Below are positions 34,693 to 47,669 of a stretch of DNA of 64,000 nucleotides, in pieces. The DNA comes from Dichotomocladium elegans (lineage: Eukaryota > Mucoromycota > Mucoromycetes > Mucorales > Lichtheimiaceae): contig JAIXMN010000022.1 in the NCBI GenBank assembly GCA_025716815.1, forward strand, positions 372,001 through 436,000, given 5' to 3'. The notes beneath the pieces are model-generated. The model saw only the letters and a program-made list of their open reading frames with translations. It was not told the origin of the DNA and did no database searches. The translations under genes and the position numbers were made by a program. Numbering within the stretch: the first letter of the stretch is position 1; each line of letters opens with the position of its first letter.

Positions 34693-37600
34693 CTATCTCC
34701 GACTTCTGCGTCTGCGCTCACGTTCATGCTCACGCTCTCTTTCGCGATCTCGCTCCCTCCTCTCATCTCGGCTACTGCGGTCCTCTCGACTGACACGTTC
34801 CTCCCTGCAAAGAACAGCTGTGAGAGACGGTTCAAAATACAACACCCTTATACTTGCCTATGACGTTTACTCCCTTTCTCTTTCTCTTGCTCCTCCTCCA
34901 TGCGAGTGCGCTTTCGTGGACTGGTAGATGCAGATGGATGGTAGCCCAATGTTGTATTGCTATCATCATTATGTATTCCCGGAGCGGTCGAGCGCCGATC
35001 TGCTCTGGATTTCTCAGAGGATGGGTGCGATTCGTGGGTTGATCCTTTTGAGCTCAGTCGGCTAGAGTCGAGGGCAGACTCCCGAGTACATCCTTGAGTG
35101 GACTCACGTACAGACTCGCTTGGGTTTTCACGAGTGTGATCTCTCGTTCGTGGCTGTTCCCTAGACGGTGTCTCACGAGTATGGCTATCTCGCGTCGATT
35201 CTTTTACAGATGCAGATCTTGATCTACCTTTTGATGCATCACGTGCGGGTTCGCGCGTTCTTTCACGGGCGCTTTCCCGGACTGAATCTTTTCCAGCATC
35301 ACGTTTAGAGTCTCGGTTTTTTTCATCATCATATCGGCTTCGCTTTGTCACTGAAGCGTGACTGGACTCTTCGCGAGTCCGCCTGCGTTCAGATGAAGAT
35401 ACTCGCTCATCGGATCGAGAGCTTTCAGCTTTGAGTTCGGGTGCATTAGCTGGTTCCTTCGCAGATGCGGGCTATTCGACAAGCATTAGAAAATGCTAGG
35501 ACAAATGGTCTAGCATCAATACCTCTTCAAGACCCATGAAGGCATTTTTTGTTATCCAGCGAGCTTTACTCTTTTCAACAAGACCGAGATAGCTACGGAA
35601 AATTTGTTAGTACTATTTGGATGGTCAATCGCTATATTATATCACCTTCGAGCAAGCACTCTGAGATTGTCCTTCTGCTCGCGCTTCGCAAGTGCTTCAG
35701 TTGCCCTGACAGCAACTTGGCCATGGTCACGGATGACTGGGAAATGAGGAATAAACTGCTTTAGGATTAAGAATGCATTACGGATCTGATGTGGCTCGCC
35801 AGATTGTAAAGCTTGCTCAATCCATAACGTAGTCTTCAAATTCCACTTGTGCATTACACGCTTAAATTCGAAGAAACTCAGCAGATCTTCTTTGGCAACC
35901 CCCTGGCCAGACGTCTGCGCATTCCACTTTTTCTGGAATCCTATGAGACCATTTCCTTGCGCTTCCTTGACGTAGAGTGTCTCGTCCTTGTGCCATTCGG
36001 ACATCTTTGCGAATGTTCTGTAAAGAAAACGAGCATGAATAGTTGTTTCGTACTCGGTGAACGAAACAAGCGCCGTTGGTAGACTCTCTGAAAGGACTTT
36101 ATCGAAAAGCGTCAGGCTTGAAAAGTTATGGACACCAAGTCGGTGCATCAACATAACAAACTCATAACAGAAAACTGCGTCGACCTCCGAGAGAACGCTT
36201 CGAGGAAGGAGGCAATATTGAATAATGGCGGATATGAGGGGAAGTCGATCAGCGTCCATTGGAAACCACCGGGAATGAGATCCAGATAAAATCTCCATCG
36301 TTTTCTGTACATCTGCCTTATGACGTGGGAAATCTTGCTTGAGACTATCGAGGACGGCTTGTGCTTGTCGTTCCGTCTTAAGGACAACCGACGGACGATT
36401 GGTGAGGTAAAATGTTGACCGAGTATCACGGCATTGAGCAATTATATCGGATTGTTTCTTCATTGCTGCCTGGTAATGAGCTTCGGGCACAAGGATATCA
36501 TAAAGGCTTAACTGCCAGAACATAACGTAAAATTCTGACGTGATGTGTTTGAGGACGCAGGGGTCAGTGATAATGCGAGGAATTTCTTCGATGAGCGAAC
36601 GGAAGACAGGGTGCGGCTCGTCTGGATTGGGCTTCTCAGAGCCTTCAGGCTCATATGTTCTTAGTGCACGCTGTATCTTGGGCCGCGTCAGATGCATCAC
36701 GAGATATTCGGGTAGACAGTAAGTTGAATACAAAGTTGACACATCGGGGATGAGCGCAGCATATTCATCCGGGTCGAATATGCTCGTCAGCATTTCGAGG
36801 CATTGATTGATCGTTTGATGAACGTAATCCAGCCGTGGTCCCAGCGTACCAGTAGTGACCATATTTTCCCTGAGACAGGCCTCTCGTAACCGATACAAGA
36901 GAACAATCAGTTGCAAAGCGGTATCGTCGGTTCTAAGGGCTTCCTTAAGACGAGCTACAACCCGTTTACTGGCACGGCGGTTGTCGGGCAGTATCGATTG
37001 AAAGGCTTCTGCTCTGACTGACTCACTGCAAGATGCAGATGTAATCTGATCATCAGTCATAGCGCTTCCCATGATTTCTATCCCGCAAGTCTTGGTGATG
37101 AACTCGTTAAATAGAATAAGGTCATCTACAGCATCATCATAATGCAGTCGAACGATCATGTAGCGCAAGAGCGGCGTCGGTTCGATACCCTGTTTCTTAT
37201 ACAGCATACCCGAGAAAACTGATAAGGCTGCAGTAAACAATTAGACATTGACTGGCTAAAACTTCATGACAAATTCGTACCTCGCAGCCATGCTGACGGA
37301 ATCATATCATCTTTCATCTTTGGCTTTCTGATCTTTCCCTTTTGGTATCCGGTCCACTTCTCCGTCATGAGATAACCGAGGATGTCGAATGTGAAATCGC
37401 TCATATATCGACATGCATCAGCCATATAAGGTGCCATATTGTCAAATGTTTGGATTTGATCCAGCATGAAGTTGAACACAATAGTAGGATTTGAATTAGC
37501 AAGTTTACCCAAATCACGACCACATTGGCGCACGTCGTTTTTCGAAACACGTCTAAAGTAATCTAGTAAGCATATTACCATGTGTTAACAATACGTACAC

Positions 37601-39726
37601 TTACTGCATCACTGATTTGACGGCCCGTTCGGTACGTTGTTTGAGCAGTTCGCATTCCTTTGTTTTCTTATAGAAGCTGTCACTCCATTCACCATAAAGA
37701 GCATATCTATTGGTGGCCGGATTAAGCACCGTCTATTCATGTATTTCCGGATTCTGTGCTCACCGTTCTTGGAAAGACAATAGCTCCAACAATTCCCAAA
37801 GGGAACCCATCGTGCCAGGGTTGCAGTTGCTAAACGAAACCGCTGGAAGAAGCACTTCGCGAATAATAGCCATACAGTATGGCCTGGATCCTTCAAGTTC
37901 TCTGTCACGCTCAAGTATCGACCGTATAATAAGCATCAGTTTGGCAATTAGATTAGACGCGAGATACGTCTTGTAACCAGCCATACGCATCACTGGGAGG
38001 TAAACGTTGACGAGATCTTTGAAATTTTCAACTTTGGGAAGATCACGTTTCCAGTCGCGGTAAAAGAATAAGTAACGTTCATTCTTTTTGAGATCGTGTG
38101 TTTCGTCCTTGAGATTATCGAGAACCAAAATCTCGGCCATCTTGGGTATTTCTCTTATGCTTCCAAAAACTGACTTGATCTCCGAATTTCGTGCTCGTCT
38201 TTCGAAGTTTTTGTAATTCTCTCGGATATCCTCCGGGACGTATTTTTCATACACATCATCGAGCATGACATCGCATAGGCGATATATATTATGCGCGAGT
38301 TTGGGGTACATGTCAATCAGTTTGTCGTACTCAACAAACATCAGACCGGCGTGGCGCACATCGCCGATAGAGATGAGAGCTCGTGTAAGCTCGACAACGT
38401 CGTTTGCAGTATAAGTTCGGTCGTTGGATTCGTCTTCTTTTGTCAAATTCGCTTTAGGTCGCTCCATTCTCTCGGTCATGCCATCCTCTCCAAGTGCTCC
38501 GAACATAGCAAGGAGACCCCCAGTATTGCTTTTGATTTCCGTTCTCATGTGTTCCATGTATTCCGATTTTTTTTTAACCATGTCCTCGTCGCTGGGCCGA
38601 AGATACGGAATGATATCGCAGAGCTCCATCAACCCGTGCTTAATTAATAGTGCGCACGCGTAGTATAGTTCCTTGGGAGCGTTTCTGACCTCGTCGGTTT
38701 GTAAGCGGATGAATCTGAAACCCATGAGGTGCGCAATTACTGCGCTGCCGCCTTCTGCATTATTGCCAAGTACAAGTTCTTGAATCCAGGGGGATTGCTT
38801 AAGCAAACTGATCCAGAAATTATAATTTCTGTCGAGCTCTTTAACGTAGAAATCGAGGATGATATCGAGTACCCTGTTGGGATCAAGATGGAAGATGCCT
38901 ATAGAGAGGACGTATATTAACTCTCTATATCGGATCACGATGAATAGGACATACCAATATGCGTAATGATAGTACGTAAAAGCTGAGGGATACGATCCAA
39001 TGGTGTCTGGAGAGCTTGCCCATGCTCATTGTTCCTAATGTCGATGCTGTCGAATATGAAATCATTCACCAACGCAGCATAGCCTTCGTTATTTTCGCGC
39101 ATCAGGTTGAATTTGTTTTGTTTATAGCTATCAAAGAAACGATATTGAATATTGCTTTATCGTTTTGATGACAATCCGCTTACAGAATCGATGTGTTCAG
39201 TCGCACCAACTTGCGATCAAATATTATCTTGCTTGGGATGATCTTGGCGTCCTCTAACAGCCGTGACGAGAAGTTGATGATAAGGTCTGCATTGGAAAGG
39301 ATATTACGATCCTGTACGTAAATCCGTTTCAGTACCACATCGCTACAGTTTGTCTTATCAAGTGTTTCGACATACTGCTGCGCCTCTTATCATGTTGACC
39401 AGATTTTGTTTGAAACTGTCGATGCCGTCAACTTGCTTTCCATTGTTGGTGAGTTCAAGCATTGACTCAAGATGAGTGTCTCGAGATTTGAGTGAATTGA
39501 TGAAAAGCATCCGCATGTCAACGTTATTGGCTTTGAAGATGCCGGTCTCGTCTGAAATTAGCGCGTCCATAAGATTCAGATAATTTTCCACCGATCGAGA
39601 CCCTTTGTAGGTCTGCGATGTCACCCGAGTGACAAGGCTCCGAATGGGATTCGGAAATTCGTATACATTGAATCCTATAGCGCCTTTTCGTGCCTCGTTA
39701 AGCTCCCTGACTATATCAGCGCTCAT
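34693..39726 (-). CDS. THO2: THO complex subunit 2
   Basis: Ten exons: 39726-39376, 39311-39184, 39127-38955, 38898-37764, 37706-37605, 37552-37281, 37227-35646, 35592-35523, 35471-34854 and 34800-34693. All phases agree, giving 1,512 residues. Diagnostic segments are THIGIFHLDPNRVLDIILDF, ERYALYGEW, QRVSKNDVRQCGRDLGKLAN and FWQLSLYDILVPEAHY. THO2/THOC2 is the scaffold of THO, which packages nascent mRNA and recruits export factors in the nucleus. The last 220 residues are rich in Arg, Ser and Glu (SRES, TRES, REREREHER), a tail common in THOC2. The last acceptor is a CAGGGAG tandem; only the second AG keeps frame. Several acceptors lie beside in-frame decoys, resolved by homology. Confidence 0.93.
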
Positions 39727-42700
39727 AGCGTGAGGTGGTAGGGGGAGAGTGTGAGCAATCAGTGAGAAATAATACTTAGAAAAAGTCGGTCACTGGCATC
39801 CACCTATCCGAAAGGTGGGGCCCCTTAAACAATCACTTGGATCCTTTGAATATTGTAGCTGACAGCCATTAGACTATTACTATTTCTATCTACCCCTTGC
39901 ATATGCGCATATGCTATGGAAGATACGATCATCCTAAAGACTGTTTTGTCTACAGCGTTTCGCTGTACCTACCGTACTGCAGCGCTCACCATCATCTGCT
40001 TCCACAAGTTATCTTCGGAAGGTAAGTATGAAGCCATATGAACCTACCATTATGACTCAGGAAATTCCTCCGGGCCTGTTTCATTTCGGTGCTTGTATTA
40101 TGACAGCCATGTCCTGCCCGTATCTTGATGAGACAGAGTGCTTACAAACTTAAACTACCAAATGGGATGCATAGTGGTCAAATGAAAGCGAGAGCAGCCT
40201 CACGCGCTGCAAAGCTGATGTGACCCCTGATATAGCAAAAAAAAACAATTTATTGACCTTTGGGGAAAGATACTGAGGATATTTTCGCTCCCGGCCGTTA
40301 TCTACGGCGTAATGGTCTACTAACGCTCATTTTGAGAAGTCCCTCCACAAGAGGGCTGCCCACCGGATATACAGTGCAGTATTAATAATAGATGCTAATA
40401 GTTGCGACTTTTTGACTTTGTTGAATGTCTTAAAGAAAATCAAGTTCCTTTCGTCTGGCGCCATAAAAAGGGACGGCAGTGCACAATGCACGTGTTGGAC
40501 GCAGTCTACATAACTTTTCATAGCTGCGAGGATTTGTAGATATATTTTATTGATGGCTCTTTTTAACGATTATAATGGGGAGGAATGGATTTCTTTTGTA
40601 TGATGATTTCGTCTGGATCGCTTCCAACAACCTGCAAGATGAGTGTCGCTATTGAGAACATTCAGAGCCCTGATCGCGCAATGAATAGAGATGATATACA
40701 GACCTCTCCGCGTATGATGCATCATATATAACATTGCGTGATTACCTGTGCTCGTAAGAAATAATTTGAGAACGCCATCCATATGTTGGATATAATAATA
40801 ACTTGCTACACAACAATGAAGGCAAATGTTTGCCTTGGATTTACGCTTGTCTAAAGCAACCTTTGCCAGGTGTGCAATGCGAACAAGGCCCAATCCAATG
40901 AGTCGTTGAGTAAGTGCTTGATATTGGGATTTGACCTCCCCATAGCCTAATCTTCGACCAGCGCCGCACCACGTATAATGCTAATTGATGCGTCTGGCCG
41001 TAGCATAGTGGTCTTTTAATCATCACTAACAGACCATCTATTATGTGAAATGAAGTTAGGTCAAGTGCTAAATTTGCTTACGGTTTTATAAATACGAGTT
41101 ATGCTGCCTACCATCGGAAAAAGATATTTTATCGACGTTTTCATGGAAGGATACTAGGGCAGCTTGAAGATATCGGATGATCAGTTCTATCTCTTGTGGT
41201 CCACCTTCAGTGACATTTCGAGAAAGAGTTCCCACCCTACGAATGCGATGAACTCATACTTATTGCTACTGCTTTTGGTCTTACATGCTCCTTACGCTTA
41301 ACAGAATCCTATCTGTCCAAGTTAAAGCTCCTCTTTCCATCAGCGCAACGACTTGGGATGATGTAACGAGACGCAGACATTGTCCCATTCAAACCAGATT
41401 GATAGGTTCTTCAATTCGTTCATTATCTACTTGCTAGCTCTTTCCATTTGAAACACGCAAGGATTTACCATTGATACGTTGTCAATCACATGATGGAACA
41501 GTTTCTTCAAGTTTTGCTTATGTTTCATTAGGAAGCATCTGGCTATCGATTTTGTTGTTTTCTAGAATATATATCAGCAGAGTCTCGCGTTGGATGGACA
41601 TGATGTGCTCAAGTAGATCTTCATGTTTTCGGCCTGGTTTAAATAGAAGAATGGATGAAGAGCCAAAACATGTTGGATGTTTTCTTCCAGGGTCAAACAT
41701 GGCTTCATAGCTGGTTTATGGGAGGAAAAATTCTTGTTTTTGAGCCATCGCCTGTGTTTATGCTTACTTCTCCATTCGGAACATTAGCCTGATGCACATG
41801 GTAAGGCTCAAATGGATCTCGCCGAACAGAACGGATCAACTGGCGTGTATATCTCTCTCTTTGAGCAGCTTCGGACGTCCAGGAGTGGTTTGGAAGTTTT
41901 TTGGTTGGCATTTAGGTACTTGTCGACGATGCTACCCAACTGTTCTGACAAAAATGTCAAGTTTTCTGCTGACCTCAACTTTTGACCATCCAGTATCGAT
42001 GATTAAGTTGCAAATTCTACCCCGAGTACTGTAAACTCATCAGCATTTCTTTGTTTTCTTGTGAGAGTGTCTGCAATGTTGTGAAGTGGCATAATACAGC
42101 GATGTTTTAAAATGTCGAGAGAACCCAGTTGAAAGAAGGAGTTTCTTCGGTTTTTTGTGCTGAGGTGTAGTCTAAAAATCATGGTGACGGGAGAGTATCC
42201 CCTAATATGCTGATTGAGTTCTTTCCTAGAGCGGGAATTTTAGATGAGTACTTAGCGGTTGTGTCATACACAATCCCACGTTCTTCTATTTTCTCCTTGA
42301 GCTTCCGGCAACGATGAATAATAATTTGAACTCAACATGGATTGTTGCTCACTATAGTGTTGCCTTAGCAATGGACGCATTTATTATGCCTATCACCTTG
42401 GCCTTCCCTTTCCAGCAGCCATGTATAGAAATAAAACATTTTGTGGCGGAGCCGCGTGGTCCTAATACATTAATGAGCAGCACCTGTGTACTCATTCTCT
42501 CACCCATATCCGATTGGTCCCATTATTGCTAATTATGACGAAAAATGCCTTTACTGCTCCTCAGCAGAGAACGTATTTGGATTGGAGGCAAAAACAAGCG
42601 GCAGCTGGTCCTTGGTTAAAACCTGAAATGAATAATTGATAGTTCAATCCATAGAAAAGGTTTCGATTAGTCTAGAGCGCGTGATACCGTCCTAAAGCCC

Positions 42701-42844
42701 CGCCTCTGCGGCATGACGACAAAAACGTAAAAAACCCTCGTTTGCCTATTTATGGAACAGCCCTGCCCGCAAAACACACAGCATCCCTGCTTTGTGCTCA
42801 GCATCATATAAAAAAGCGCCCCCCCAAGCTGCCCCTTTTGCTCC
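39727..42844. other. Intergenic region with decayed coding sequence
   Basis: Apart from the pseudogene described at 40570-42300, nothing intact is seen. The right edge (42800-42844) is the promoter of the GRAM-VASt gene; the left edge is the promoter of THO2. Confidence 0.5.
40570..42300 (-). pseudogene. Decayed gene, family uncertain
   Basis: On the minus strand, protein-like segments in different frames follow each other, separated by stops: about 42290-42180 (GIVYDTTAKYSSKIPALGK), 41930-41705 (AAQRERYTRQLIRSVRRDPF), 41700-41590 (EENIQHVLALHPFFYLNQAE) and 40970-40745 (RRLGYGEVKSQYQALTQRLI and ALDKRKSKANICLHCC). The last is open for more than 70 codons between a CAATTAG acceptor-like site and a GTAAT donor-like site. 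The pattern is that of an intron-containing gene with stops and frameshifts. It loosely resembles a multicopy protein family I associate with Mucorales genomes, but that identification is weak. Confidence 0.4.
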
Positions 42845-45682
42845 ATGTCAAGTCTAAAACTTCCCCATAAACAACATCGTCGAACGCACTCCAACACTGT
42901 GTCTGGCGTCAGCCCGCCTATAATTGATACCCGCCCTCATTTAGAATCATCTCGACGTAACTCGGACGGTTCCTCCCACTTGGTACCTGCACCTCCTATC
43001 AACATCTTTGCCCCTTCCCCAATCTCCCCGACGCCGTCCACAACCGACCTGAACATGACACGCAAGGACGATCATCATCAGGAAAACAAAATCCCATCTC
43101 GCTCAGCCTCACCCGTACCGTCACTAGGTGGAAGCAGTTCTGACGCACACGCGAATAGCAGTAGCACACTCGGCACGCATCATCATTCAGTATCCAGACT
43201 TTTCAGCAGAAAGCCCCGATCGCGGCGCTCAAGTCTGTCTCAGCAATCTATCACAGAGTCTATCGAGAGCGCCATTAAGCCGCGAAGCGAGCTACCTCCT
43301 AGTTCTGATGAGGCCCATTCCACGAGTCAACATCCAGGCAGTGTTGCTGCTGCGTGCAACATGGAACTCGCCAATACGAAACGAAACCATGACTTTCATG
43401 CCTTATTTCGAAGTGTCCCTGAGGACGATCCTTTAATTGAAGGTAATACGCCGAACAGCAAAATGCACTCGATTTATTAACTTGCTCGATATGCGTAGAT
43501 TTCGGGTGTGCTTTACAAAAGGAAATCCTGCTTCAGGGCAGAGTCTATATTTCAGAACAACACATTTGTTTCAACGCAAACATTTTTGGATGGATTACCA
43601 ATGTAAGTTTTTTTTTGCTTTATATGTATAGGGCGGGAAAGCAGGGAGATTCACTCAACGTGAATATGTAGCTCGTGGTGGCCTTCTCGGATATCATTGA
43701 AATCGAGAAGAAGACAACCGCTCTTTTTATCCCAAATGCTATCCAAATATCGACTGAGCAGTCCAAGGTTAGGATAATACAGGATGCAACGATGACACTA
43801 CGAGGCATTGATCGTTATATATATATATATATATATACTGTAGCACTTCCTCACCTCCTTTCTGTCGCGCGACCAAGCTTATGATTTGATTGTAGACGTT
43901 TGGAATCAAAGCAAGCAGGCTTGTGAAGATAAAAGAAGCAAATTCGAAGACGATGATGTCGACGATTCTGATTTGGACGATGAAAGTGATGAATACTCAG
44001 ATTCAGAATCGTTCACTGGCTCTGAAGACATTGATGAAACTCCACCCCTGCCGCCAGTCATAAAAGACGTTAAACTAAAAGGTAAAGATCTACTTTATTT
44101 ACTTCCAGAGAGTGACGAATGCATTACCAAACTGGAGGGATAGATGCCGATCGACAATCCTCGCTACCAGTCTTGCCGATAAAAGAGCAGGTCAACAACA
44201 AGGGAACAGACTCAGAAACAGCATCACGACGCCGAGCGATCTCTGAAGCCGGTCCACCTCCAAGTTATAGTCCTCTCGTCGCACAAGAAAAAAGCACCAA
44301 TCTGCCCGTTGAAACCAAGCCTACAGCGGAGACCAATGGTACTTCCACTGTACAACAGACGCACGAGAAAACCGAGTGTGGTTGTCTCAAAAACGGAGAA
44401 CACTTCAACAAGGTCGTGTTCGACCAAAAGTTCCCATGTTCCATCGAAACCCTCTACAACCTTCTCTATCAGAGCAACTTTGTCAAAAAGTTCCTTTTGG
44501 ATCAGAAAAACACAGGTAGGATGAAGACTTGCTGTATACATTTAGTCACGTGTTCTGACATAACTATGATGTAGATCTGGTGATAGGAGATTGGCAAAAA
44601 GGCGATGGAAGCGTGTTGTTGGCACGCGACGTTTCTTATATTAAGCCGTTGAACGGCTCAATTGGTGGGTTGCCTGCAATATGCGGGTTCCGTACGTACA
44701 TGATTCTTACAATTGCGCAATAGGTCCCAAGAGCACAAAATGTCTCTTGACTGAAGAAATACTTCATCTTGATCTCAGCGACAGTATCACCCAGATGACA
44801 ACGACTCGGACACCCGACGTGCCGTCGGGTGGTTCATTTTGTATCAAGACTCGGACTTGCTTGATGTGGGCAGGGTTTGGCCAAACGCGAATGCTCGTCA
44901 CCGTCCTAGTGGACTTTCAGAAATCATCTTGGCTGAAAGGTAAATCGTATCAATTTAGGAACGCCCTATGAAAAAAAAAAGCATTTACCAACGTGCTCTG
45001 ACTAGGCCCGATTGAGAGCGCATCTATCTCTGGACAAGAAAGTTATTATAACGATCTTGATGTTGCCATTCGCGAAAAGTTATCCAAAGGTGCAGACGGC
45101 GCAAAGGGAACATCGGATCGCAAGAAGCACAAACGCAAGCTCAAGCGCAAACATCACAAGGGCAACGATGAGGCTTCGACCAAAGTGCAAGCTGCTAAGG
45201 AACCACAAGGCGCTGTGGCAAAAGCGATGGAACTCGCTTCGGATGGCATGGGTTGGGTGATCTCAAACGCCAGCTTACCATCTTCCACGCAGGTTTCCGT
45301 GTTATGCATGCTGTTGCTGGTTATCATCAACTTATTTATTGCCAGAAAGATGGCTCAAGTTGACCAACAGCTTGGCATGCTCAAAGAACAGCGTACGCAT
45401 TCGTTCGGCGAGGCAATAGTACCAAACAGACATGCTCAGGACGACTTGTGGGGCTGGCTGAGTAAAATCGATCCGGAACATAACGGTCGGACCACATCAG
45501 AGGATGATAATCAGGATTTGTGGATGGAACGTGCGCAAGCATCTCGGCTCGCGAAGGAAAAATTGGATCGGCACATGCAAGACCTTGAGCAGATGATCCA
45601 GCGCGCTGGCAGCAACATGGACCAAGTGACCAAGATGGTGGACCAACAACGGCGACGTATCCTGAACAACTGGACAAATTAA
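42845..45682 (+). CDS. GRAM-VASt domain protein, LAM-type sterol/lipid transporter
   Basis: Eight exons: 42845-43442, 43499-43602, 43672-43767, 43844-44081, 44144-44515, 44575-44664, 44724-44939 and 45006-45682, giving 796 residues. After a disordered Ser-rich N-terminus, a GRAM domain starts near residue 185 (HALFRSVPEDDPLIEDF, QGRVYISEQHICFNANIFGW, SFLSRDQAYDLI). A strongly acidic linker follows. The VASt/StART-like domain covers about 425-590 (FNKVVFDQKFPCSIETLYNL, GDWQKGDGSVLLARDVSYIK, TRTPDVPSGGSF). A Lys-rich stretch precedes one membrane helix at about 666-685 (VSVLCMLLLVIINLFIA) and a closing coiled coil. This is the LAM/GRAMD1 layout: ER-anchored proteins moving sterol at membrane contact sites. 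Cargo is inferred from the family. Confidence 0.92.
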
Positions 45683-46077
45683 GCCTGAGGCAAAAAGTTG
45701 AAACGACGACCTTTGGAGGGGGGGCTTCTTTGTACATAATTAAAATTATTTTGTCACGTTGATAAACAAAAGGTTCTTGGATTGCGCTTTTGTTTATAGA
45801 AAATCCCAAGTCTGGCGTTTGCAGTAGACCATACATTAAAGATTCAGGGATGCATTGTTTTCATAACATACGTTGTTTATTCGATGGAGAAGGGTCTAAT
45901 ATACAGAGGAGTGGGTTGAAGAAGACGAAGAAGGGTATCTACAGGGGAATGTAAAGGAAGCAAGAGAGAGCAAGATGGTGGGTGCGTATGTCTACACTGG
46001 GGGTTGTTGTTTACACTGGAAGTGAACGACACCGCCATTTCGAGTTGAAACGCAGACCAGTCTTTTTGTGTTTTGCT
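45683..46077. other. Gap between convergent genes
   Basis: The 3' ends of the GRAM-VASt gene (+) and the calcineurin-tail gene (-) face each other over 395 bp. No further gene seen. Confidence 0.55.
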
Positions 46078-46290
46078 TTACTGTAGGGTCTCGGGAGCTT
46101 TGGCACGATTAAGCTTGATCTCCTGGATTACCTCGGGCTTTTCACGAAGAGCCGAGAGTTGGCGGGAGAAGCGGCCGATGGCCATGACTTTCTTTTTGAT
46201 AATGAAGCGTCGTTGGTTGAGCATGATGGGAGATGCAGGGCCGTTCATGAGTTCGTCCTGAGCAGAGATGTTGAGGATAGCAAGAGACAT
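46078..46290 (-). CDS. Stand-alone 70-residue protein resembling the regulatory tail of calcineurin A
   Basis: One exon of 70 residues from the ATG at 46290. The N-terminus (MSLAILNISAQDEL) resembles the end of the calcineurin B-binding helix of calcineurin A, and KKVMAIGRFSRQLSALRE resembles the A-subunit's calmodulin-binding segment, in the right order and spacing. The metallophosphatase domain is absent: nothing like it lies in the 1.4 kb upstream. A TATA-like TATTTAAA lies 44-51 bp upstream, so this looks like its own transcription unit rather than a stray last exon. The extension EVIQEIKLNRAKAPETLQ lacks the known autoinhibitory motif as far as I can judge. A calmodulin- or calcineurin B-binding regulator is inferred; a decaying duplicate fragment is the alternative. 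Confidence 0.7.
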   Translation of the reverse strand: MSLAILNISAQDELMNGPASPIMLNQRRFIIKKKVMAIGRFSRQLSALREKPEVIQEIKLNRAKAPETLQ

Positions 46291-47669
46291 GTTGGATGTG
46301 TGTGTGATGACAACGAACACGAAAACTCGACTCTTTAAATACTTTTGAATCCCTTCACTGTCATGTGGCTCGTCAGATAGAAAAAAGGGTTGCAGAAAGG
46401 GGAATGGGGGTGAGTGAGTGTATGTGCTTTCGGAAATTTCCAAGCATGCAATAGTTTACATTGTTCGCGCCTCTCTCTCTCTCCCCCACCCCTTGAATGT
46501 CTTACGAGGTAAAATAGAAACGCCCTTTCGTGCAACAGAATGAAACACCCACTCTTTGTGTGCGTGTGCGTGTTCTTCACAAATTTCGTATAATATATGC
46601 CTCACTATCATCACGCCTGGCACGCAGAAAAAGATATATATGTTTAAAAAATAGGGGTATTGCCAGACTGCAAAGTCCGCAAGCGCTTCGCTTCACTCTC
46701 TCTTTCTCTCTTTCTCTTACGGAAGGACGCTAGGTTCTTTGAATGGATGAAGAAGGTAGTGGGCGGAGGTGGGGAGAGGGGGAATACGTACGCATAGAAT
46801 GTACAACAGACGCATCTACATCGGGGGGGTTGGACACGCACCTATTGCAAATGGAAACAACTTCTATTTCTTCAGTATAGTGAGACGGTGGTTTCCATGC
46901 ACTCTTCCCTTCGCTCGTTCCCTGGGAGGGAGCGAAGAGAAGGGAGTGTGTGTGTGGAAACAGAAAGTGATTCTATGACCGATTCTATGCATTCCATTTA
47001 CCACCATATATAAACATCCTTATGCATTTCGAAGCTTCTATGAAGTTAATCCTTATACTACCACTACCTCTATTGCATTCGCTTCTTTCTATATAGAACA
47101 CGCCCTTGATTCTTTTCCATCTTTACTCGACTGACTGATTGATTGGGTTTCTTTCTTCGTTTTTCATGTGTAGTAGAACCAAGATGTGGAATTTCCGCCC
47201 TATCCCTTTGTATACGTCGGACAAACAAAATAGAAGGAGAAGGTTGGGTTATTTCTTTGCTTGTTAAAAGGGTCAACTACCCATTGTGTGTGCCCTTTTG
47301 GTTGGCCTGGGTTTTTTGTTCATGCAAAAAAGATGAATGCCCCATTCCCAAAGTTCGTTTTTCATACTCATTCAGATACGTGCCAGACTTAGAGCTCGCC
47401 CCACCCCTATCCACGCAAGTCAACCCACCCCTTCTCGTGATCTTATGCGGCTTACAGAGCCCAACCGTTGAAAGACTAAAAGGGATTTTCGAGAAAATAT
47501 CATCCAATGTAGTTCAAATTCATACCCCGCGCCTGTCATTTTGAAGGCCAATGATTACATTTTTTTTTTTCATAGAATCATAATAGTAGCGACATACACA
47601 TAGACAGTCAAATGTATAGTGAAAGGGCCACAGGCTCCATCTGAATAAAAATCGACTGGAAGAAGCTCG
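46291..47669. other. Intergenic region, no gene recognised
   Basis: Promoter of the calcineurin-tail gene at the left. The rest has CT runs (46470-46490, 46698-46720), a GT-rich stretch and no convincing frame. No phosphatase-like sequence was found here on the minus strand. Confidence 0.5.
46334..46341 (-). promoter_or_regulatory. TATA-like box of the calcineurin-tail gene
   Basis: TATTTAAA on the minus strand, 44-51 bp upstream of the ATG at 46290. Confidence 0.5.
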
